Shown here: piece after piece, positions 54,839-64,000 of the stretch | Layout of the letters: each line of letters starts with the position of its first letter | Numbering within the stretch: the stretch's first letter is position 1 | NCBI GenBank assembly: GCA_015039365.1 | Contig: WION01000064.1 | Coordinates: forward strand, 124,001-188,000 | Length of the DNA: 64,000 bases | From: Amanita rubescens | Taxonomy: Eukaryota > Basidiomycota > Agaricomycetes > Agaricales > Amanitaceae | Direction of reading: 5' to 3' | Made by a program: the position numbers and the translations under genes | The notes under the pieces: model-generated | Told to the model about the DNA's origin: nothing | What the model saw: the letters and a program-made list of their open reading frames with translations, nothing else | The model's database searches: none

Positions 54839-57800
54839 CTAATCCTCGTCAGACTCCGAGTCTCGTTCACTCGGAGAATCTGAGTCACTGCCACCGTCTG
54901 AGGTCTCGATGTCTTCCCAACCCTCCGGATCTCGATCATCCAGGCTCAGTTCCGAATTGTTTGACTCGCCTTCGGAGTCCTCATCTAGCTCAGGATATTG
55001 ATCATTTTCCGCCTCTTCCGCCTCATCATGAATACTATCACTTTCGGAAGTGGCCATGGATGTGAATGCATAGCGATGCCCGATGCCTTGGCCCCAGTGA
55101 TAGCGCATGAGAAGATCCCGGTCAGAGAAGCTGGGTATTCAAATAAGTTAGAGTCAAAATTACCACGTCAAGCTTGAACACACCGGCCGACATAATAAAA
55201 ATGATAATCTTCGTCATCCTTTGCGCAACGTGATACACCATCCCCATTTGCTTGTCGCCTGCCTTTAGCAAATGCAGGAATGATATGACATCCCCGCAAT
55301 ACCTCTCTTGGATCCACAAAGTCGAAAGAGCTGGTTTGGTGCATCGGAGGAAAGTGAACCAAGTCCAATCTGGAGCTACTCCATCCAGAAGACAATGGAT
55401 CGACGACTTCGAACCATCGCACCCACAAAAAGTCAATGCGGCGCGGTTCATGGTCCCGTGCCACAGGTCCTGTGTAGATCACATTTGCATGATATATACC
55501 TAGGACACGGGCATACAGAAAGCGATGAGGACAAGAAGAACTCGTGGCATCATCTGCAAGGAGCATAACGTTGCAACGAGACGTCCCTGGATTCACAATG
55601 TCTGTTCCACGTCGTACATCGTAAGTAGTAAAATGAAAATGAACACGTTTATGCTCGTAAATGTTGTCGTTCCTTAAGAACACGAAATTGTCTTCCAAAG
55701 CGCCGTTGGAGGCTACTCCGACGTCAAGATTTTCAACAGACTCGGCCTCCGTCAGGTGTTGCACTACAACACGAGGAAGAAGATATCGCTTCAGCTTTGG
55801 GTAAAAGCTCTGCGGTGGTGGATGTACGAGCGAGGCTCAAGGAAGGGGGAAATTTGTTCACCTTGACAGCAGGATCACCCACATTCTGTTGGAGAAACGT
55901 CGGAATGTGCACAGAGAATTTCTCTGACTCTGCCATAATGTATTGAACCCCAGGGTCGCTGGCAACAACGGGCTCTGACTCTACTTGAGGATGACATCCG
56001 TCCACAGCCTGGCGGATAGCCCTGATCTGATACTGTCGTCGTTCAATTCTAGATAGTTGCTTTGGTATTGACCAGCCGCTGGTCCGAAGGAAGCGTGCTT
56101 TTGAAATTCGGTGCTCTCGTTCGCTCTGGCGAACCTCATGAGCCAAAGAGTTAAACATAGTGCCAAGAGGAGCGTACCGGTTGAGTTGAGTACGAGTCCG
56201 TCGTACCAAACCGCCGAATACTATAGACATAGTCGCCGAGCGCATGAAACTTGTAAGTTTTTAGACTCAGTTGCTTTGGCTTCCTCGCACTGCCATTGTG
56301 TTTCTGACGAGTTGACGTTTCTACGTTCTTTTCCTGACGCCGCATTCGGGCGGTACGTTCGCGTTCTAATTCTCTGGTGGAGAATGCTTTACAAGTTTTT
56401 TCCTTGAATTCCCGAATACTATTGCCGAAAGATGTTGTGACCTGAGAAAAAAGAGCAAGAGTCGTGTCCGTGTGCATACGGAGCTTGGCAAGACCATGCC
56501 AGTAAGCCACGTCAAAAAGGACCCTAAGAACATATGCGTTGTGGGGCTCGGGTAAGAGACCGTCAAAAACGGGTATGGCACACTAGTTGACTCGTAGGTT
56601 AGTTAGATTAATGCTAACCTGCGATTCTACCTACTTGCAACATGTCTTCGTAATCACGAGCCGTCATCTTCTTCAGTTCTGACCGGTTGGTCGTCATTTT
56701 CCTTATCCCATCGATACCAAAAGCTGGGATTTCTCGAAAGCTAATCGGAAGTCAGCGCCTAGCTCCCAAAAAACCAATCAATACTTGCCGCCGGTCCATC
56801 TCATGCTTCAAACTTTCATCATGGCATTCTAAAAGCCGTAATAGATGGATAAACACTGCCTTCCAAATGCCCAGCTCAACTTCATGCATCAAGTCCACAA
56901 CAAGCATGTCAAACATTTTGAAGCCAAGCGGCGTTAACTTCTCGGAGAACGCATTCTGATACAATGGGTGTCACAAAAATCTCATCGCTAAAATTGGCAA
57001 CCTACCGATGCCGGAACAAGGGAGTCCTCTTGTAGAAGATGCTCTACCGCTTCCGTGTTGATCATATAATTCTTCTCGTATATGATCCGGCGTGCAGCCT
57101 TGACAAGACCATGGCGCTTGAGGTCATCAACCCGTGCAAGAGAGGTGCGCTGTGCCATGTCTCGTTTCATTCCCATATTGGGTACACGATCCTTCGGAAT
57201 GAGACATCGAGGGCAAAGACAGTGACCAAGGTTGCGGATACCGGCAATAAGTATTCTAGAACAGTTGTGTGAGTTTTGCAGAACGCCGACGTACAATAGG
57301 TGAAAGATTACTTCTCAGGGTAGTCTGCAGAATACGTAAATATGCGAGGGTAAAAACGACGATGGATGCCGTCACGGCACTCGATTATCACACCGTGCTC
57401 ATACGCTTTCAGGAATTCATCGTCAAGAATGATTGCCCATTGAGCGTGGAATATTTCTCGCTGGCAATGTGCCATAAAGGTAGAGCTGATTCCTTTCCGG
57501 CCAATATTCTCTGCCGCAAAGGATTTGAAAGCGTCAGGAAGCTAGCATTCGGCAAAATTGAGGATTTACACATAGCTAAGGAACGAACCTCACTTACCGT
57601 TTCCAAATAGGCAACGTGTTCAAACGCATGCCTTTGGTCTTTTGATTCGTTTCCAATCGCAAGATAAATGGGGCAAAGTTTTTTAGTGCTGAAGGCCGTC
57701 AAGTGAGTGGGATCCGAGGCAAACATAAGGCCCAGTACGATGCGTGGAAGCTGACAATCTGGTTCTCGAGGAGAATCCTGGAGCATGCGGTGAGCTTCAA

Positions 57801-59218
57801 AGAACGCCTCCGATGTATAGAGTTCGCCGTAAACTCGGACTGGGTCAACAGTATCGCTTGGCTGCCAAAAAAGTTCATACGGTTCGAACTGAAAACCAGA
57901 AGCAGAGGTTTGGGTAATCTTTTCTTTGATCACCGATATCAACCTACGATGATGTAGGATACCCGCATCAAAGTCTTTTGGCCCTGGATGCAACATTCGA
58001 TTGTGGAAAGGGACGTTGATCTTGACCGGTGTTTGGATCCAACCTCCCTTTGACTGCTTGTTCGCTTCCGACGGTTGATTCACTTTTGACCGCTTGTTAG
58101 CCTCCGACTGCTTATTCGCCCCGATGTCATCATCATCCGAGCTGTCGAGGCGCTCTCCGCCCAGCTTTGCATCGATAAGCCGCCAATTCTTGCCGGAAAC
58201 ATCTTCCGGACAAAAGGAAGGGTGCCCAACTATTTGAAGGAGATTCCGAAAGCTTGACTGCGACTTCTTTTCGCCGCCGTTCCAATACCACTCCCCTAGC
58301 AGAAATGAGGATTGGTTTGGATATGGGTGGTAGATATTGACCGGAAGGGAGTCAGAAGATGATTCTATTAAACCGTTGGAAGATGAGTGCTGCAAAGTAT
58401 CATGTTCAGGTAGTTTGATAGCGTAATACTGCCGAAAAAAACCGAATCCGTCGCATAAGGTCTTGAGGAGTTGGTGCTGCGGACGAGACACTTCTGGCTC
58501 AGCTTGGACGCATTCAGGCAGGACCTGCGAGGGAACTGGAGGAAGAGGTGCTGGAGGCTCAGGTTCCACGTCTCGATAACGTTTTGGCAGTCTCCGATCC
58601 TCTCGACGATTCCTCCGCTGTGCCAGCGGCCGATCCACGTCGTCGTCATCATCCATGACTGCAAGAGCTTCAGCGGCCTGGGGAACTGTTCATACGCGAT
58701 ACGGGAGGGAGTGCGTGGAATCTAACCTGTGGGTGAACCAGGGAAAATGCATCATTATTCGATTGCAGTTCGGTTGTCACATTTGCATTTGAAAAGCAAT
58801 CCACAGCTTGATTTCCGTCAATGACCTGAGGAACTTTCATAAGCTACATTACAGAAGGTGCATGAAATCTAACCTGTGAATGAACTGGTGAAAGAGGATC
58901 GACATTCGATTGCAGATCGGCTGTTACATTTCCGTTTGAAGAGCAATCTACAGCTTGACTTGCCTCAATGGCCTGAGGAATTGTTGATTGCACTTCAGCT
59001 GTTACATGTTCATTTGAAGAGCAACCCGCAGCTTGAGCTCCATCAATTCTTTGGCGTTTCTTTGCCCGCCAGGCTTCACCGGCCTTTGCGAGAGCAGCTG
59101 ATAACCGTCGCTTCATCTTCGGACAACTGCGCTGGTGATAACTAAATGCTTGCGGCGTCGAGAACACTCGCCCGCAGACGCAAATTCGAAACCAAGCTTC
59201 TAATTCTCGCGAATTCAT
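54839..59218 (-). mobile_element. Plavaka-type DNA transposon transposase, near complete
   Basis: Exons run from the ATG at 59218 to the TAG at 54839. The N-terminus carries a C2HC-type finger (CVCGRVFSTPQAFSYHQRSC) and basic AKAGEAWRAKKRQR. Then come a Pro-rich block, GWIQTPVKINVPFHNRML, YELYTSEAFxEAHRML-like text, DCQLPRIVLGLMFASDPTHL, LPDAFKSFAAENIGRKGISS, IAGIRNLGHCLCPRCLIPK, MFDMLVVDLMHEVELGIWKA, FHALGDYVYSIRRFGTTDSY, YARVLGIYHANVIYTGP, RRIDFLWVRWFEVVDP, REVLRGCHIIPAFAKGRR, YHFYYVGR, MRYHWGQGIGHRYAF and an acidic tail. This order is that of Plavaka transposases of the CMC (CACTA-like) group of Agaricomycetes. A probable one-base frame break lies near 55790. Terminal inverted repeats were not found by eye. 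Confidence 0.85.
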
Positions 59219-59640
59219 GGCGGAGGATGCGTGCTGTGCAGCGGCTATCAAGAGCTTTGATATAGCCTATAGCCCCGTGAATCCAGGTCTTGGACTCTTC
59301 GAGTATGAAGGTTGCAGGGAAAAGCGCGAAGCGGTGGGGAGCAACAACTAGTACTAGGTCGTTCCTAGAGTGAGTCATTCTGCGGCAGTGCCACAGTGGG
59401 TACGGCATTGATGACCCTAGCTGGCACCACGGTTCACATTTAGGCTACTAGTAAATCTTATTTGCGTAGGCTCAACATATCGCGTATAGTAATTAGCAAT
59501 GTTATGACAAAATACGGTCCCTGATCACGGACAACTACCAGATTCAGTGAGATAGATTGGTGGGCGGTCACGCGCCTGCCAAACTGGGCGAACGAGGGCT
59601 ACGGTATTGTGACTGACGTGTCGAGTAAAATTACCAAAGG

Positions 59641-60858
59641 ACGCATTGGGCAACTTTCTATCACGAAATAGGGAATTAAAAGAATCTGTTAGCATGCAAG
59701 ATCCAAATTGAGAGGCTTACGGGCCTGGTAATAGAAGGAACGGCACAGGATGGGTTGAAAATAAGAAAAGATGCTAGAAGCTGATGGTAGAGGAGCCGTA
59801 TGCGCCGAATAAGAGAGAAGCCGCCGCCAACGCGCACAACGTTGGCAAGAAAGCGAACGACGTGGTATTAGGACCGGACGTGTTGAAGGCAATGCTTCTG
59901 AATTACATTGAACAACTTTCTATTGCAGTGATACAGAATTAGAGTGACCGGTCAGCTTGCGAGACGCAAATTTAGCAAAATGACGTACTCAAATCACTAT
60001 GGACCGTTCCAGCCTGAACCAGCTGGGCAGATAGTGCTGGTAACGGGGTGAGCTGCAACAGCAGCCGATTCGAGGTAGTGCCTGAAGACATCCAATTCAG
60101 GATGACCCAAATTCCAACACCGCTCTTCCACCGGGTGGGCGTTAGGGGAGGACTCTATTAAACCGTTGGAAGGTGAATGTTGCCAAGTATCACGTTCATG
60201 TAGTCAAAGTCAAAATCGTAATGCTTCCGGAAAAGCCCATACCCTTCACATGGAGACTTGAGGGTTCGCTGCTGTGGACGAGACACACCTAGCTCGGCTT
60301 GGATGCATTCAGGGAGGACCTGTGAGGGTGCTGAAGAAAGAAGCGCTGGAGGCTCAGGTTTCATACCTCGATAGCGTTTTTGGTAATCGCCGATGCTCCC
60401 GACGATTCCCCCGTTGTGCCAGTCCAGTTCAGGTGTCACATTCCCAATCCACGACTTGGCTTCGTTCAACAGCCTGAGGAACCGTTCATACTAAGCGATA
60501 TAATAAAGAGCGTATGAAATCTAACCTATGGATGAACCGTTGAAAGAGCATTGTAAGGTAGCCTGGCCACCAGCAAGATGGTACGCATGTTCGATTGAGA
60601 AGGGGCGACCCGAAAGTCTATCCCTTGGGAGCGACGCAACGTCTAACTCCTGTGGTTTCCGCGTGAGGATGACATAAGAGGAAGGTGAGACGCTGAGTCC
60701 CAGTGCGAAATGTGACCTGAGTCTCTCTCAAGCTCTCTTAGGCTCTCTTAGGCTCTCGTTGGCTCTCTTAGGCTCTCTTTGGCTCTCTTTGTCTCTCTCC
60801 TGACCCGTGATCACGCGCTCACCCATTGAAATTCTATTTTGAGAATGGCCCAAGGTAG
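59641..60858. mobile_element. Plavaka-derived non-autonomous segment, copy A
   Basis: The segment starts with a unit containing CAACTTTCTATC, GTTAGCATGC and TTACGGGCCTGGTAATAGAA. A partial second unit follows (59905 on, with CAGCTTGCGAGACGCAAATT and TATGGACCGTTCCAGCCTGA). A minus-strand fragment of the transposase N-terminus (about 60469-60158: PEPPALLSSAPSQVLPECIQ, ELGVSRPQQRTLKSPCEGYG) is next, then AGCAAGATGGTACGCATGTT text, a CTCTCTTAGG-type microsatellite, and the shared end GAATGGCCCAAGGTA. The transposase fragment is the counterpart of 58600-58370. Confidence 0.75.
60721..60803. repeat. CTCTCTTAGG-type microsatellite
   Basis: About eight imperfect copies of a 10-bp unit (GGCTCTCTTA/GGCTCTCTTT). 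Confidence 0.8.
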
Positions 60859-61564
60859 GCAGCAGCCAGGATAGCATGAACGACGTTGCGATACATGTTG
60901 AGTACCCACTCGGGAAGTTTTTGACAAGCCTAGAGTGATCAGGCCGTTTTCAATACCATCGTATCTAATGCGTATCATCTTGCTTGTATCTATTACTTTG
61001 CTTTGCGTCATGATTGCTTATCTTATCACTCGCGCCAGAATACGATTTATTAACAAAGACGACAGATACAAGGAACGCGAAGTGTTGGCTACTGCGAGTG
61101 GCAGAGTTTGAGCGTGGCAGGGTGAGACCGACATGTAAATGGATGGTATGCTCGACTTTCTATCGCGGAAACACAGGTCAAAACGATTGATTGGTGTGCA
61201 GGGCGGGAAACAAGACATACGGGGATGGCGATCAAAAGGTTGGTTCGAGGTCATGGTTCAGCGACTTGAGAACGGCAAATGTGCGTCACCTTACCAGAAA
61301 TGCCAGAACTACTCCCTCCGTAGAACGGGTGACGCGCAATCAAACCCGCTTGACGAGGCCTGACGACTGCGTTATAGCAAAGTCCTCAACGCACAAGCTA
61401 AAGCAAGATCAACGCTAATATGTGCTCATTGCGAGAGAGTACAGGTGCCGTCACGCGTGACGTGCCTACCAAATTGGGCGAACGCGCTGGCCAACGCGAA
61501 GAACATGGGATGGGGGGAGAACAAGACGATATTGTGACCGGCCATATAGAGAAAAATGACAGAG
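60859..61564. other. Spacer between the two Plavaka-derived copies
   Basis: No gene was recognised; open frames are short on both strands. Confidence 0.4.
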
Positions 61565-63043
61565 GGACGCGTTGGGGAACTTTCTATCGCGGAAATACGT
61601 AATTAAATGTATCGGTTAGCATACGAGGCACGAATTGAGAGAAATGGAGCACTTACGGGCCCGGTGATAGAAGGAATGGCACTGGATGCGTGTTTCGTGC
61701 ATAGAAAGTTGAAGGATGCATTGGAGTGAAGAAAAAAGTGAGAAGCCAACGATAGAGGGGTCGCATGCGCCGAATAAGGGAGAATGTGCCGCCAGCATGG
61801 CAACAACGTCAGCGAGAAAGCGAACGACGGGGTATTAGGGCTGGACTTACTGAGAGGAATGCTTCCGAATTCCATTGAGCAACTTTCTATCGTGGAGATA
61901 CATAATTAAAGGAATCGGTTAGCGTGCGAGACGCAAATTGAGAGAATGGAGCACTTACGGGCCTGGTGATAGAAGGAACAGCACAGGATGCGTGTTTCAT
62001 GCATAAAAAGTTGGAGGATGCGCAAAGATGCTAGAGGCTGATGGCAGAGGAGCCGTATGTACCGAATAAGAGAGAACCCGCCACCAAGGGGCACAACATC
62101 AGCAAGAAAGCGAACGACGCAGTATTAGGACCGGACGTATTGAAGGCAAAGCTTCTGGATTCCATTGAGCAACTTTCTATCGCAGTGATAAAGGATTAGA
62201 GCAACAGGTCAGCTTGCGAGACGTAAAATGACGTACTGTCGCTATGGACCGTTCCAGCCTGAGCGTTCTCGGAGTTGTCTTGACACTACGGGAAAGCAGC
62301 CGATTCAAGGCTGCTGTTTGGGAGACATCCAATTCAGGACGACCGCGAGGGGAGGACTCTATTAAATTGTTGGAAGGTGAATGCTGCCGGAAAAGACCAA
62401 ATCCTTCACATGAAGATTTCAGGGGCCGGTGCTGCGAACGAGACACAGTCAGGTTCCATACCCCGATAGCGTTTTTGGCAATCGCCGATGCTCCCGACGA
62501 TTCCCCCGTTGTGCCAGAAGCAATGATCCACATCGTCGTCATCCACAACTGCAAGAACTTCAATGACGTCAGGAACTGTTCATAATAGCGAAATCTAACC
62601 TGTGGATGAACCAGTAAAAGAGCATGGACATCAGGTGGCATGGAATCTAACCTATGGATGAACCGTTGAAAGAGTAAGGTAGCCTGGCCAATCAGTAAAC
62701 CAGCAAGATGGTACGCATGTTCGATTGGGAAAGGGCGACCCGAAAGTCTATCCCGAGCAACGCAACGTGTGGTTTCTGCGTGAGGATGACATAAGAGGAA
62801 GGTGAAGAGAGGAGAGAAGCTGTCGAGGCAACGCCGAGTCCTGCCAATTGAAAGGGGCGAATCTCTCTCAATCTCTCTCAAACTCTCTCAAACTCTCTTA
62901 GGCTCTCTTAGGCTCTCTTTGGCTCTCTTTGGCTCTCTTTGTCCCTCTCTCTAATTTCTGACTCGGCGTGATCACGCGCTCTCATTACCGATATCCCAAG
63001 GCTTGATACCCATTGAAATTCTATTTTAAGAATGGCCCAAGGT
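61565..63043. mobile_element. Plavaka-derived non-autonomous segment, copy B
   Basis: The same order as copy A, but with two full leading units (61565-61874 and 61875-62161, each with ACTTTCTATCG, AATTGAGAGAA-TGGAGCACTTA and GATAGAAGGAA). Then come a partial unit from 62162, a more decayed transposase N-terminal fragment (about 62600-62340), the GCAAGATGGTACGCATGTTC block, the microsatellite and the GAATGGCCCAAGGTA end. After that base the copies diverge, marking the shared boundary. Confidence 0.75.
62862..62950. repeat. CTCTCTTAGG-type microsatellite, second array
   Basis: Imperfect 10-bp repeats at the same relative place as in copy A. Confidence 0.8.
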
Positions 63044-63715
63044 ATCACTGAGAAATCTAGTCCTCAATAATTAAACTGACAAAATACCACCTTGTAAGAA
63101 CAATACCCATCAATCTTTAGAAAATCGTTCAAAAACAAATCCAAACGGATAGAGTACAAAATCTTCGTTGGTCCCCATTCTCCACAGGCCGACGTGGGCG
63201 AAATTGGAGATATTGGGGTCGAAAGTTCAGATACACAGGAAGTTATTGATACCCTAAACTTTCAACGCACAATAGAACGGCCGAAAAACTACGAAAAACA
63301 CCAGGTTTATTATAAGACTGAAGACGGCTGGAGATATGCAGACAAACGTAGGCATGACAATGGCAAACCCTACACCCGACATCCGGAAATCTCATTGTAT
63401 TTCTTGGACGACTTTTCATTCACATGGAGAAACGCTAGAAACTACTCTGCCAACAGCAAGCGCCGAACGTCTAAGCAACTCGATTCAACATCTGGAGGGG
63501 GAGATCATGATGCAGTTGAGCCAAGTCACGGTACGAGAATGCCAAGAACCGAACTTGAAAGCATTCTTACCTAGCAACGATAGATGGTGACTCACAAAAA
63601 CCGAAAAAACGAGCTCGAACAGACTCGATGACCTTCGATCGCAGCAGTAATATGATCCGCTCCTCTCTACCAAGAAACAAGTCTCTGAAAATATATTTTA
63701 GCTCCCTCATGGATC
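63044..63715 (+). other. Possible exon(s), unassigned
   Basis: An open frame from about 63182 to 63574 follows a CCACAG acceptor-like site (VGEIGDIGVESSDTQEVIDT, then YYKTEDGWRYADKRRHDNG). It contains no motif I can name and no clear start. Confidence 0.25.
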
Positions 63716-64000
63716 ATGGAAGAATATCATCGGTGGCAGAGTAAGGATATCACCGACGCTGCGCACCCAACGCTGCATGAACAAGGGCGGAAAATCCTTT
63801 CGAAGTTAGTGACGGTCCTATCCAGGTCCTCGGAATCGGTCCCTTCATGGCCACATGGGCCAGAATTAAAACATATCATCATTATCCAAGCTCAGAGTGC
63901 CGGACACCTCTCGAAGGAGGACTCGGACAAACCAGACATGTCGCATGTCATAACGGACTTATCTGAGGCGAGAAGAAATGGCGACCATGCCAGTATTGTC
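63716..64000 (+). CDS. Partial open frame leaving the right edge
   Basis: From the ATG at 63716 the frame MEEYHRWQSKDITDAAHPTL, then ILSKLVTVLSRSSESVPSWP and HLSKEDSDKPDMSHVITDLS, stays open for 95 codons to the window end. Composition is plausible for coding sequence, but no domain is recognisable and the start is uncertain. Confidence 0.3.
   Translation, partial: MEEYHRWQSKDITDAAHPTLHEQGRKILSKLVTVLSRSSESVPSWPHGPELKHIIIIQAQSAGHLSKEDSDKPDMSHVITDLSEARRNGDHASIV

Noticed and set aside
60811..61418. Short frames between the two Plavaka-derived copies
   Set aside because: They lack motifs and lie in repeat-derived sequence.
1..64000. CRISPR arrays or a prokaryote-type defence locus
   Set aside because: No regularly spaced identical repeats with unique spacers were seen, and all clear genes are eukaryotic with spliceosomal introns.

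Overview
The window looks like a piece of nuclear genome from a mushroom-forming basidiomycete (Agaricomycetes). The reasons are many short (about 45-65 nt) GT-AG introns, tightly packed genes on both strands, basidiomycete-type gene families (Crinkler N-terminal domain, secreted GH5 mannanase, Ppc89/Cep57 spindle-pole protein, single-pass Ser-rich membrane proteins), and a Plavaka-type DNA transposon. This placement is inferred from gene content; no sequence search was possible.

Left third (1-10.5 kb): the 5' end of a GH5 mannanase-like gene runs off the left edge. It is followed by a gene-poor stretch with direct repeats and a decayed inverted gene copy, a multi-exon membrane protein, and a PD-(D/E)XK-like gene that abuts a decayed, frameshifted zinc-knuckle ORF1 of a LINE-type retroelement.

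Core (10.5-45.3 kb) is mostly housekeeping. In order it holds nucleoporin TPR/Mlp1, ribosomal protein uS10, a small basic protein, a membrane glycoprotein, BCKDH E1-alpha, V-ATPase proteolipid (c'-like), a short Crinkler-type protein, a ZIP transporter, two tandem F-box-like membrane proteins plus a decayed third copy, a mitochondrial SLC25 carrier, a Ser-rich membrane protein, an F-box/LRR-like protein, the ribosome-biogenesis GTPase BMS1, a Ppc89-like spindle-pole protein and an Aurora kinase. Several are divergent pairs sharing 110-255 bp promoters, and four of these short promoters carry CACGTG. Most splice structures could be worked out to the base. Notable details are microexons of 9, 13 and 17 nt, a possible 31-nt intron, an in-frame stop near the BMS1 start codon and a frame break in the Ppc89-like gene.

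Right third (45.3-64 kb) is repeat territory: a perfect hairpin, a GC-rich minisatellite, a 505-bp TTA-flanked MITE holding a tRNA-like pol III box pair, a degenerate AT-rich repeat array, a 1.69-kb non-coding LTR element with a 5-bp target duplication, an unrecognised multi-exon gene, a near-complete Plavaka transposase, and two duplicated Plavaka-derived non-autonomous segments with a CTCTCTTAGG-type microsatellite. A partial open frame leaves the right edge.

The genes do not form one pathway. The layout is a conserved housekeeping block (nuclear pore, translation, ribosome biogenesis, mitosis, mitochondria, vacuole) flanked by rapidly changing repeat-rich DNA.
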